A DNA stretch of 64,000 bases. Origin: Gilvimarinus polysaccharolyticus (GTDB taxonomy: Bacteria; Pseudomonadota; Gammaproteobacteria; Pseudomonadales; Cellvibrionaceae). A model generated the notes under the pieces. It was not told the DNA's origin. It made no database searches and saw only the letters and a program-made list of their open reading frames with translations. The translations under genes were made by a program, and so were the position numbers. Each line of letters opens with the position of its first letter. Within the stretch, counting starts at the first letter, position 1. The DNA lies in contig NZ_LFIJ01000002.1 of NCBI RefSeq assembly GCF_001187555.1, forward strand, positions 1,116,545 through 1,180,544. The letters are read 5' to 3'. Below, in pieces: positions 8,280 to 15,522 of the stretch.

Positions 8280-9722
8280 ATGATACAGCGCAAGTTATTT
8301 TTTGTATCAGCACTTTGTTTGCTGTTGCTGGTGGGGTTTCTCGCCACCAGTTTGGTCAGCTACTTTGTCGCTAAAGACTCGGTGGCAGCTCAGCTGCAAG
8401 AGCAAATGTTGCCCTTGACGAGTGATAATATTTATTCCGAAATTCAGCGAGACTTACTGCAGCCGTTACTGATCTCATCGCTGATGGCGCACGACACTTT
8501 TGTTACTGAGTGGGTCATTAGCGGCGAGCAGGAGCCAGCTAGAATCGCAGAGTATCTGACACGTATTCAAAATAAGTACGATACCATCACCGCTTTTTTT
8601 GTCTCTGAGAAAACCCGTAATTACTACCACCCTAGCGGAATTATTAAAAAAGTTGACTCGACGGACCCCGCTGACAGTTGGTACTTTCATGCGCGTCAGT
8701 TGACCGGCGAGCACGAGATTAATGTCGATCATGACACTGCTGATCCGACCCGGTTGAGTATTTTTGTTAATTACCGAGTACTGGATGAGCGCGGTGACTT
8801 AGTCGGCATCACGGGTGTTGGTTTGTCTGTTGCGTCGGTGATGGCATTAATCGAAGACTACCAGAAGCGCTATGGTCGGATAATTTATTTTGTTGACCGC
8901 AACGGTCAGCTCGCCTTACATGGCAGTGGCTTTAACAGTGCCATGTATTTAAAAGATAAAGTTGGCCAGGATCGACTTCTTACTCAAGTGCTCACCAGTC
9001 AGACTGCCTCGCTAACTTACAATAGGGAAGATGGTAATAAGGTTTACCTTAACAGTCGTTTAGTGCCGGAGTTTGACTGGTATTTGGTGGTGGAGCAGAT
9101 CAACGACCCAGCTGCCCAGAGGATCGAGCGCGCTCTGGTGCTTAACATTTTAGTGTCACTCGCGATTACCGTGATTGTTGTACTGCTGGCACACTTAACT
9201 GTGCGAGGTTATCAGCGCCGGCTTGAAAAAATGGCCACCCAAGACAAGCTTACCGGAGCCGCTAATCGGCAAGCATTCGATTGGGTCTTTGCCCGCGCCG
9301 TTAAAAACACCCGACGCCGGAATACTCCGCTGGCTTTGGCGAGTATGGACTTGGATCACTTTAAAGAAATCAACGACAGCTATGGCCATCAGCGTGGTGA
9401 CGAGGTGTTACGCACAGTGTCGGCGGTTATTGCTAGTTGTGTTCGTGATTCAGACACATTGTGCCGCTGGGGCGGCGAAGAGTTTTTACTGTTGTTGGAA
9501 AATTGTGATTTGGCGCAAGCAGAGGCGGCGGCCGAGGCTATTCGCGCCGCGGTCGAGGCTCACGAATTTCGCTTTGGTGACGATTCGATCCATATGACAA
9601 TGAGCTTTGGTGTCACCGTATGTCATCCAGGCGAGCCTTTTAATGCAATACTTGATCGCGTCGATAGCGCCTTGTATCGCGCAAAAGACGAAGGTCGCAA
9701 TCGGGTCTGCGTGCAAGCTTAG
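8280..9722 (+). CDS. Membrane-bound diguanylate cyclase (Cache-GGDEF)
   Basis: A 480-residue protein. It has an N-terminal membrane helix (about 5-30), a periplasmic double-Cache-like sensor region (about 40-280), a second helix (LVLNILVSLAITVIVVLLAH, 286-305) and a C-terminal GGDEF domain (about 315-480). The active-site signature is GGEEF at 398-402. An allosteric I-site RxxD (R389-D392, in VRDSDTLC) stands exactly five residues before it. The protein should therefore make cyclic di-GMP and be product-inhibited. The Cache ligand is unknown. The gene begins 89 bases after doeC on the same strand, so it could be read through from the ectoine operon; no terminator is evident between them. Confidence 0.88.
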   Translation: MIQRKLFFVSALCLLLLVGFLATSLVSYFVAKDSVAAQLQEQMLPLTSDNIYSEIQRDLLQPLLISSLMAHDTFVTEWVISGEQEPARIAEYLTRIQNKYDTITAFFVSEKTRNYYHPSGIIKKVDSTDPADSWYFHARQLTGEHEINVDHDTADPTRLSIFVNYRVLDERGDLVGITGVGLSVASVMALIEDYQKRYGRIIYFVDRNGQLALHGSGFNSAMYLKDKVGQDRLLTQVLTSQTASLTYNREDGNKVYLNSRLVPEFDWYLVVEQINDPAAQRIERALVLNILVSLAITVIVVLLAHLTVRGYQRRLEKMATQDKLTGAANRQAFDWVFARAVKNTRRRNTPLALASMDLDHFKEINDSYGHQRGDEVLRTVSAVIASCVRDSDTLCRWGGEEFLLLLENCDLAQAEAAAEAIRAAVEAHEFRFGDDSIHMTMSFGVTVCHPGEPFNAILDRVDSALYRAKDEGRNRVCVQA

Positions 9723-9817
9723 GCGTTGTTCGTCGACCAAGAAGCAATGCGTGTAACGGGTTACATTTTGCCGTTAAGCTGCTAAGCTTGCGGGAAATAT
9801 CATTTTCCGGAGCAGTC

Positions 9818-11308
9818 ATGGCGATTTCCCCTCGAGCTTTAATGCTTTTTGTTTTATTTATGTCTTTATTGTTGGTCGCTTTGCCGTCCCAGGCTTTGGA
9901 TGAGTTTATTAGTCGCGACGGGCACCGCTTGATGGAGGGGGAGCAAGAGTTTCGCTTTGCCGGCATTCACGCCCCCGAGCTACACCGCATAGAAGATGAT
10001 GCACGCGGCACTTGCGTTGCAGATCCACGTGGCTGGGGGCAGTACTTTCGTTGGCCTACCGCTGATGAACAAGAAAACTGGATTAAAGCGTTGGTAAAAA
10101 GTGGCCACCGTGCAATGCGTGTTTACGTATTGTCTGTGGCGACTCCGGCAGATGTTGAGTGTGGTCGAGAAACGCATATTTTGGCCCCGCTACAAGCCGG
10201 TGATATGCCGCGCTTAAATGAGGCCGCGATGGTGCATTATGATCGCATGATTGCACTGGCAGATCAGTATGGCCTGCGTTTGATTTTACCTTTTATTGAT
10301 CACTGGAAATGGTGGGGTGGACGCGAGCAGCTGGCCGCTTTTTACGGTGAATCAGCCGACGATTTTTACGACACTAATAGTAAAACTTATGCGGCTTATC
10401 AAGCTATTATTCGTCAAGTTATCAATCGCACTAACACTCTGACTAATCGTCGTTACAAAGATGAAAAAGCCATTATGGCTTGGGAGACTGGCAACGAGTT
10501 AAAAGACTCCGGCGAGGCGTTTGTGACCCAGACAGCGGCGCTTATTAAAGAGCTCGATAGCAATCATTTGGTCATAGATGGGACTTATTTAAAAATTAAT
10601 AAGTTTGCTCTTGATGATCCCAATGTGGATATTATTTCTAATCATTTTTACACCACAAATAACAATAATAACCCCGAGCAAATTTTGGCGGATTTGAAAT
10701 CGATAGCGGGTAAAAAGGTTTACTTAATCGGTGAGTTTGGCCTGCGCGATGCCGCAGGGCTGAATGACATTATGCAGGCGGCGGTACACACCGAGTATCA
10801 AGGCGCGCGTGCTGCGGGTGCTTTTATTTGGGGCTTTCGCGGGCATCGTCATAACGGTGGCTTTTATTGGCATAAAGAGTATACCGGTCACTACAGTTAC
10901 CATATTCCAGGTTTCTCTGAGGGCGCTGCGAACGAGGAGTTGCAAGTGGTGAATTTAGTGCGTAAAGCGCAAGCGCAAATGATTGGTTTAAATGCCGCAC
11001 CGCCATTGCCCGCACCCGAGGCTCCTAAGTTGCGGGCCATTGCCGATCCACGCGTGCGAATAGACTTTATGGGCGCACCGCTGGGGCGTACTTATCGTAT
11101 CGAGCGGGCTATTAATGCTGCCGGCCCTTGGCGGGTGATTGGTGACAATATCTCAGATGGCTTGCAAGAGTATCGACCCTATCAACAAGCGTTGTTTCGT
11201 GACCCCGATACCTTAGTGCCGGGCCAGATGTATTACTACCGAGTGATTGCCATTAACGAGAGCGGCGAGTCGGCGCCTTCTAATATGGTGCAGGTAGTGC
11301 TGCCGTAG
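9818..11308 (+). CDS. Secreted glycoside hydrolase family 5 (mannanase-like) with C-terminal Fn3-like domain
   Basis: A 496-residue protein starting at the ATG preceded by CCGGAG. A signal peptide spans about 1-26 (MAISPRALMLFVLFM...PSQA). The catalytic TIM barrel (about 30-370) shows the GH5 pair: acid/base E227 in WETGNEL and nucleophile E306 in LIGEFGLRD, with SNHFYTT (274-280) between them. The layout resembles beta-mannanases of the GH5_7 type. Residues ~395-496 form a separate domain ending VIAINESGESAPSNMVQVV, the pattern of an Fn3-like module. A TTG 30 bases upstream is a possible but weaker start. No other polysaccharide gene is adjacent. The subfamily and substrate are inferred. Confidence 0.82.
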   Translation: MAISPRALMLFVLFMSLLLVALPSQALDEFISRDGHRLMEGEQEFRFAGIHAPELHRIEDDARGTCVADPRGWGQYFRWPTADEQENWIKALVKSGHRAMRVYVLSVATPADVECGRETHILAPLQAGDMPRLNEAAMVHYDRMIALADQYGLRLILPFIDHWKWWGGREQLAAFYGESADDFYDTNSKTYAAYQAIIRQVINRTNTLTNRRYKDEKAIMAWETGNELKDSGEAFVTQTAALIKELDSNHLVIDGTYLKINKFALDDPNVDIISNHFYTTNNNNNPEQILADLKSIAGKKVYLIGEFGLRDAAGLNDIMQAAVHTEYQGARAAGAFIWGFRGHRHNGGFYWHKEYTGHYSYHIPGFSEGAANEELQVVNLVRKAQAQMIGLNAAPPLPAPEAPKLRAIADPRVRIDFMGAPLGRTYRIERAINAAGPWRVIGDNISDGLQEYRPYQQALFRDPDTLVPGQMYYYRVIAINESGESAPSNMVQVVLP

Positions 11309-11337
11309 CTTTGCCGGCGCTCTTGTTGCGACGCAAA

Positions 11338-11381
11338 AAATGGCTTAGGGTAACGTCTGATTTATTCAACCTAAGCCATTT
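11338..11381. other. 12-bp stem-loop abutting the start codon of the next gene
   Basis: AAATGGCTTAGG at 11338-11349 pairs perfectly with CCTAAGCCATTT at 11370-11381, with a 20-base loop. The distal arm ends directly at the ATG of the lipoprotein gene. Read on the minus strand the stem is followed by TTTTTTGCG, as in a terminator; on the plus strand no T tract follows. It may terminate transcription weakly, or mask the translation start. Confidence 0.6.
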
Positions 11382-11840
11382 ATGATCAACTTCTTTTTAA
11401 TCAGTCCAGTTTTAACTGCTCGTTGCCGGTTGGCATTGTTTTGGCCGCTGGGCAGCATTTTATTGCTGGCAGGTTTAGTGGGCTGCTCATCCGTGCCTTC
11501 TTACGGCAATACCCCGCAGTCACTCACGGTTCATATCTCGCCCAATAATAGTAAGCAATTTACCTATTTATTAGGGCGGGCGACCGAGCTGTCCGCACGT
11601 GCACTGGTGCAAGCGCCACGCTACGTTCCGGACCGGCGTGATTACGAAAAACTGCAGCGTCGTACGGCATACGTTGTGGCGGCAACAGGTTATTGCCGAG
11701 ACGGATATATGGAGCTGGATTTTCGTCTTAATATGCAACAGCAATGGTTGCGTGGTGAGTGCAAAGAAAGTGCGACTGAGGTCGACATAAAAACCTTTGG
11801 TGATCAAACGCAGGTGCCATTAAATACACTGACTGAGTAG
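11382..11840 (+). CDS. Small putative lipoprotein of unknown function
   Basis: A 152-residue reading frame that I do not recognise. A hydrophobic segment (LALFWPLGSILLLAGLVGC) ends in a good lipobox, LVGC, so the mature protein would be lipid-anchored at C35. The mature part is about 118 residues, mostly polar, with two further cysteines in TGYCRDGY and LRGECKES that could form a disulfide. The first ATG has no ribosome-binding site and is abutted by a stem-loop, so a later start within the N-terminal 15 residues is possible. It lies 73 bases after the GH5 gene. Coding is supported by the signal sequence and conserved-looking composition; function is unknown. Confidence 0.65.
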   Translation: MINFFLISPVLTARCRLALFWPLGSILLLAGLVGCSSVPSYGNTPQSLTVHISPNNSKQFTYLLGRATELSARALVQAPRYVPDRRDYEKLQRRTAYVVAATGYCRDGYMELDFRLNMQQQWLRGECKESATEVDIKTFGDQTQVPLNTLTE

Positions 11841-11891
11841 TTTTTCAGTATACTGGCGCGGTTTAGCCCCTTTAGATCGCGGAGATCGCCG

Positions 11892-13088
11892 ATGAACCTG
11901 CCCAGCCTTTACCTCAAGCCACAAACTGATCGCCGTTTGCGTCGTGGTCATTTGTGGATCTACAGCAACGAAGTAGACGTTAACCGCAGTCCACTGAAAG
12001 CTTTCAGCCCCGGTCAACAGGTGCGGGTTGTGAATAACCGCGATGAATTACTAGGCGTGGCGCTGATTAATCCCGCCAGCCTTATTTGCGCTCGGCTTAT
12101 CAGTCGCGATGAAGCCCAGCTTGACGCTAAGTTACTGCAGTCGCGAATTACTAATGCTCTTTTTCTGCGTGAACAAGCCTTTAGTCAGCCTTATTATCGT
12201 TTGATTTTTGGCGATAGTGATTTGCTGCCTGGCTTGGTGGTCGACCGGTTTGGTGATTACCTTGTCGTACAGATCGCCTCGGCGGGAATGGAGGCGGTGC
12301 GCGAGCTGGTGGTTGAACAGCTGGTGACGTTATTACAGCCCACAGGAGTGTTGCTTGCTAATGATCACAGCGCCCGCGAGCTGGAGGGCTTGACCCGTTA
12401 TACCGAGGTGGCTTACGGCGAGGTGCCCGACGAGGTCGAGCTGATCGAGAACGATACACGATTTGTCGCGCCGATCGCCTCGGGACAAAAAACGGGCTGG
12501 TTTTACGATCACCGAATGGGTCGGGCACAGCTGCGCCAGTGGGTCAACGGCAAGCGCGTGTTAGATGTTTTTTCCTACATTGGCGGCTGGGGTATTCAGG
12601 CGGCAACCGCGGGTGCCGAGCGGGTGGTATGTGTCGATGCGTCGGCCCGTGCGATTGCCGGAGTGGTGGCTAATGCCGAGTTAAATGGCGTGCAGGATCG
12701 TGTTAGTGGGCGGCAGGGCAAAGCGATCGAAGTGATGAAAGCGCTGTTGGCCGAGGGCGAAAAATTTGATGTAGTCGTACTCGACCCGCCGGCGTTTATT
12801 AAGCGTCGTAAAGATCAAAAAGCGGGTGAGGCGGCGTACCGACATATTAATGAGCTGGGGTTAAAGTTGTTGGCAGAGGGCGGCTTGCTAGTGTCAGCCT
12901 CTTGCTCGATGCATTTGGCCGCCGAGACGTTAACTGACATCGTCCGGGCCAGTGCTCAAAAAGCCGGACGCGATGCGCGCTTGGTTCATTTTAGCGGGCA
13001 GGGACCAGATCACCCAGTACACCCCGCGATTATCGAAACAAATTACTTAAAAGCCGTGTTTACCCGAGTATTTAATCGCGATCATTAA
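11892..13088 (+). CDS. rlmI: 23S rRNA (cytosine-1962-C5)-methyltransferase
   Basis: A 398-residue SAM-dependent methyltransferase of the RlmI (YccW) family, which methylates C1962 of 23S rRNA. It has an N-terminal PUA domain (about 1-80, LRRGHLWIYSNEV), a SAM-binding core with VLDVFSYIGGWGIQAA (about 223-238), the DPPAF motif in VVLDPPAFIKRR, and the catalytic-cysteine segment SASCSMHL. Length matches the family (396 in E. coli). GATCGCGGAGATCGCCG precedes the ATG. The 3' end overlaps the convergent imelysin-like gene by 17 bases. Confidence 0.93.
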   Translation: MNLPSLYLKPQTDRRLRRGHLWIYSNEVDVNRSPLKAFSPGQQVRVVNNRDELLGVALINPASLICARLISRDEAQLDAKLLQSRITNALFLREQAFSQPYYRLIFGDSDLLPGLVVDRFGDYLVVQIASAGMEAVRELVVEQLVTLLQPTGVLLANDHSARELEGLTRYTEVAYGEVPDEVELIENDTRFVAPIASGQKTGWFYDHRMGRAQLRQWVNGKRVLDVFSYIGGWGIQAATAGAERVVCVDASARAIAGVVANAELNGVQDRVSGRQGKAIEVMKALLAEGEKFDVVVLDPPAFIKRRKDQKAGEAAYRHINELGLKLLAEGGLLVSASCSMHLAAETLTDIVRASAQKAGRDARLVHFSGQGPDHPVHPAIIETNYLKAVFTRVFNRDH

Positions 13089-14133
13089 GGGCTTGGGCTA
13101 ATGCTGATACCGCTTGCCGCGCGGCGGCATCGTTGCTCGGCTCGGTGCTGAGTGCGGTGCGCAGAGCTGCCGCAGCGCTTAGCCATTGAGTCTTTTGCTG
13201 TTTTGTCAGAATGGGCAGCAAGTCTTCGGCTTCGATAATAAAGTGGTTTAGCCCTTGCTGGCGCCACCTTACGCTGCAACCGTTTGCGGCAAACTCACAG
13301 TGTTGCGTTGCCTGCGGTGAGCTTAGAGATGCTAATTCATGGCTGAGCATTTGCTGCCACAATTGCAATCGCTCGGCTGGTGTTAAGGCAAAATAGGGTG
13401 CGGCGATGGGCGATTGCGGATCGATCCATTGGCGTGTTAACGCGGCGCTGTCATCGCACAAGAGTGTGCTGGCAACAGTAAGGTAGTCACGCCGCCGATT
13501 GTGCGGGTCAAGCAATGTTGCTGTGCCCGCAGTTGCCTGGACAAAATCTGCGGCGCGGCGCTGTCCGGTTTCACCAAACAATATAAATTCTAACGGGTGT
13601 AAGCCTAGGCTGGCCTCGTTGGCGGCGGTTAAGCCGTGTTGCTGGCGCAAATGGGTGTGGTTGATGTCGAGGCTAATGTCATTGATCAGACCGCTGTGGG
13701 GATAGCCCGTGACGCTGTCTAGGTAGCCGGCGGCAATGGGCTGTTGGTCGATACTGCTGAGCGCCTGTGCCAGCGGCGTAAATAACCCGGGGTTATGCGT
13801 TGCAAGGGCCATGGGTATCGCCAGTTGACGCAACTGGCCGTGGGTTTGACGCCACTGGTGTTGAGCGGCCTGCAGGTGAGAGTCATCGGGGGTTAGCAGC
13901 AGTTGTGCTACCGTTGTCTGTAATGTTTCGCAGCTGGCAGTAAATTGCTGCAATTGCCGGCCGGTATCATCCCACAGCTGCACGCTCTTGCGTTGAATAG
14001 CAGTTTGGTCGGCTCCGGCGGTGCTTGTTGTGCTATTGGCCGTTGGTAATTGGGTTGATGGCTGGGGCGGCGCCGTATTGCGCTCGCAGCTGGTCAGCAG
14101 AGTTAAGGCAAAAACCCCCCAAATAATTTTCAT
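13072..14133 (-). CDS. Imelysin-like (M75 family) lipoprotein
   Basis: A 353-residue lipoprotein. Starting at the ATG at 14133, the signal peptide is MKIIWGVFALTLLTSC with lipid anchor C16. An Ala/Pro/Thr/Gln-rich linker follows, then an imelysin domain with the GxHxxE motif at G177-H179-E182 (GLHPLEF). Imelysin-like proteins occur in iron-regulated loci and may bind metal, though most lack proven peptidase activity. An upstream ATG at 14163 would overlap the HAD gene and spoil the signal peptide. The start lies 5 bases after the HAD stop, so the two genes form an operon. No partner haem or thiol-oxidase gene is present. Confidence 0.82.
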   Translation of the reverse strand: MKIIWGVFALTLLTSCERNTAPPQPSTQLPTANSTTSTAGADQTAIQRKSVQLWDDTGRQLQQFTASCETLQTTVAQLLLTPDDSHLQAAQHQWRQTHGQLRQLAIPMALATHNPGLFTPLAQALSSIDQQPIAAGYLDSVTGYPHSGLINDISLDINHTHLRQQHGLTAANEASLGLHPLEFILFGETGQRRAADFVQATAGTATLLDPHNRRRDYLTVASTLLCDDSAALTRQWIDPQSPIAAPYFALTPAERLQLWQQMLSHELASLSSPQATQHCEFAANGCSVRWRQQGLNHFIIEAEDLLPILTKQQKTQWLSAAAALRTALSTEPSNDAAARQAVSALAQALNDRD

Positions 14134-14138
14134 GATGG

Positions 14139-14792
14139 TTAGTGTAAATCCATAATCGGCCAATGACGCTCGCGGGCAATGGCGGCTAAGCGCTCGTCAG
14201 GGTTGACGGCAACCGGGTGTGATACCTGTTCGAGTAATGGTAAATCGTTAATAGAATCGCTGTAAAAATAGCTGTCTTCTAGGTTTTTATTGTGTTGCTT
14301 AAGCCACACGTTGAGGTTGGTAACTTTACCGGCGCCAAAGCATGGCGTACCTAGGTAGCGGCCGGTGTAGCGGCCGTTTTTAAGTTCGGGGTCGGTGGCT
14401 AGGATTTCATCGACTCCGAGGCGTTTGGCTATTGGGCGGGTAATAAAACCGTTGGTGGCGGTGATAATGAGTAAGTAATCACCTCGTTCACGATGCTTTG
14501 CTAGCAGTTGTTGCGCTTTTGGTAGCATAATCGGCTCTATGCATTCGCGCATAAAGTCTTGCTGCCATTGGGCCAGCTCGGTAGGGCTGTGCTGGGTTAA
14601 AGGCTCTAGAGCAAACCGCAAATAGGCATCAATATCAAGGCAGGCGCGCTGGTAATCTTGATAAAACTGATCGTTTTGGCGGCGATACTGCTGTTCGTCC
14701 ACCAGTTTACGCGCCAGTAAAAATTCGCCCCAGCTATGGTCGCTGTCACCGTTAATCAGGGTGTTGTCTAGGTCAAAAATGGCCAGTGCCAC
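14139..14792 (-). CDS. HAD-superfamily IB hydrolase (phosphoserine-phosphatase-like)
   Basis: A 217-residue soluble phosphatase of the HAD subfamily IB. Motif I is FDLDNTL (6-12) with the nucleophilic Asp. Motif II is the Thr in LLIITATNGF. The motif III/IV region is AGKVTNL and YSDSINDLPLL. The type is the CicA/SerB-like group often found divergently oriented to rppH-ptsP in Pseudomonas, and the same arrangement holds here. The substrate is not known. It is the first gene of a two-gene minus-strand operon with the imelysin-like lipoprotein. Confidence 0.88.
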   Translation of the reverse strand: MALAIFDLDNTLINGDSDHSWGEFLLARKLVDEQQYRRQNDQFYQDYQRACLDIDAYLRFALEPLTQHSPTELAQWQQDFMRECIEPIMLPKAQQLLAKHRERGDYLLIITATNGFITRPIAKRLGVDEILATDPELKNGRYTGRYLGTPCFGAGKVTNLNVWLKQHNKNLEDSYFYSDSINDLPLLEQVSHPVAVNPDERLAAIARERHWPIMDLH

Positions 14793-14987
14793 ATGATTTC
14801 CTTAAATTCTGTGTGATAAGCGCGCTAGCATAGCGCCGGCGGCATTAGCTCTCAAGCCTTGCGAGTTATTGACTTGGTGTTCGCGCCCGGGTTGTGTAAC
14901 CTCAATTGCTGCAGCAGGCCTTTTTGTGGAACAATACAAGAGTTTCACCGCCACGTAATAAAAAGACGGACACAACGGGAATTTAAT

Positions 14988-15485
14988 GTGATAGACGCCG
15001 ATGGCTTTCGCCCCAATGTTGGGATTATTTTAAGCAACGATCAGGGGCAGGTTCTCTGGGCGCGGCGCGTGGGCGGCCAAGATGCTTGGCAGTTTCCTCA
15101 AGGTGGTATCCACCAGGATGAAACCCCAGAGCAGGCGCTGTTTCGAGAACTGGGAGAAGAGGTGGGACTCACCGAGGCCGATGTCGAGGTGCTCGCTTGC
15201 ACCCGAGGCTGGCTGCGTTACCGCTTGCCACACCGCTTAATTCGCCAAAATACGCAGCCGTTGTGTATTGGTCAAAAGCAAAAGTGGTTTTTATTAAAAA
15301 TTAAAGCGGGTGATGCCCGTATCTGCTTAGAAAATGGCGGTCGTGCCGAGTTTGATGACTGGCGCTGGGTAAGTTATTGGTACCCGCTGGGCGAAGTAGT
15401 TGCGTTTAAGCGCGACGTCTATCGTCGAGCCTTAAAAGAATTGTCGCCAGTGCTCTGTCAGCTTGAGCGTACCGCTGCCGGCTGA
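14988..15485 (+). CDS. rppH: RNA 5'-pyrophosphohydrolase
   Basis: A 165-residue Nudix hydrolase that removes pyrophosphate from the 5' end of mRNAs and so triggers decay. The Nudix box spans residues 39-61 (GG...[17 protein letters not shown]), matching GX5EX7REUXEEXGU. The product begins (M)[14 protein letters not shown] from a GTG at 14988, which is the normal RppH N-terminus, with CGGGAA just upstream. The frame is open 43 codons further upstream, but that stretch is not RppH-like. It is followed 37 bases later by ptsP, a pairing conserved in gammaproteobacteria. Confidence 0.95.
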   Translation: MIDADGFRPNVGIILSNDQGQVLWARRVGGQDAWQFPQGGIHQDETPEQALFRELGEEVGLTEADVEVLACTRGWLRYRLPHRLIRQNTQPLCIGQKQKWFLLKIKAGDARICLENGGRAEFDDWRWVSYWYPLGEVVAFKRDVYRRALKELSPVLCQLERTAAG

Positions 15486-15522
15486 GTGCAGTTTAAATGA
15501 GTGATTAAGAACTGAGAAATTA

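Noticed and set aside
13072-13088. Overlap of rlmI and imelysin-like 3' ends as an error
   Set aside because: Short convergent overlaps are common, and both C-termini are normal in length for their families.
14859-14987. 43-codon N-terminal extension of RppH
   Set aside because: The residues do not resemble RppH; the GTG at 14988 gives the conserved N-terminus.
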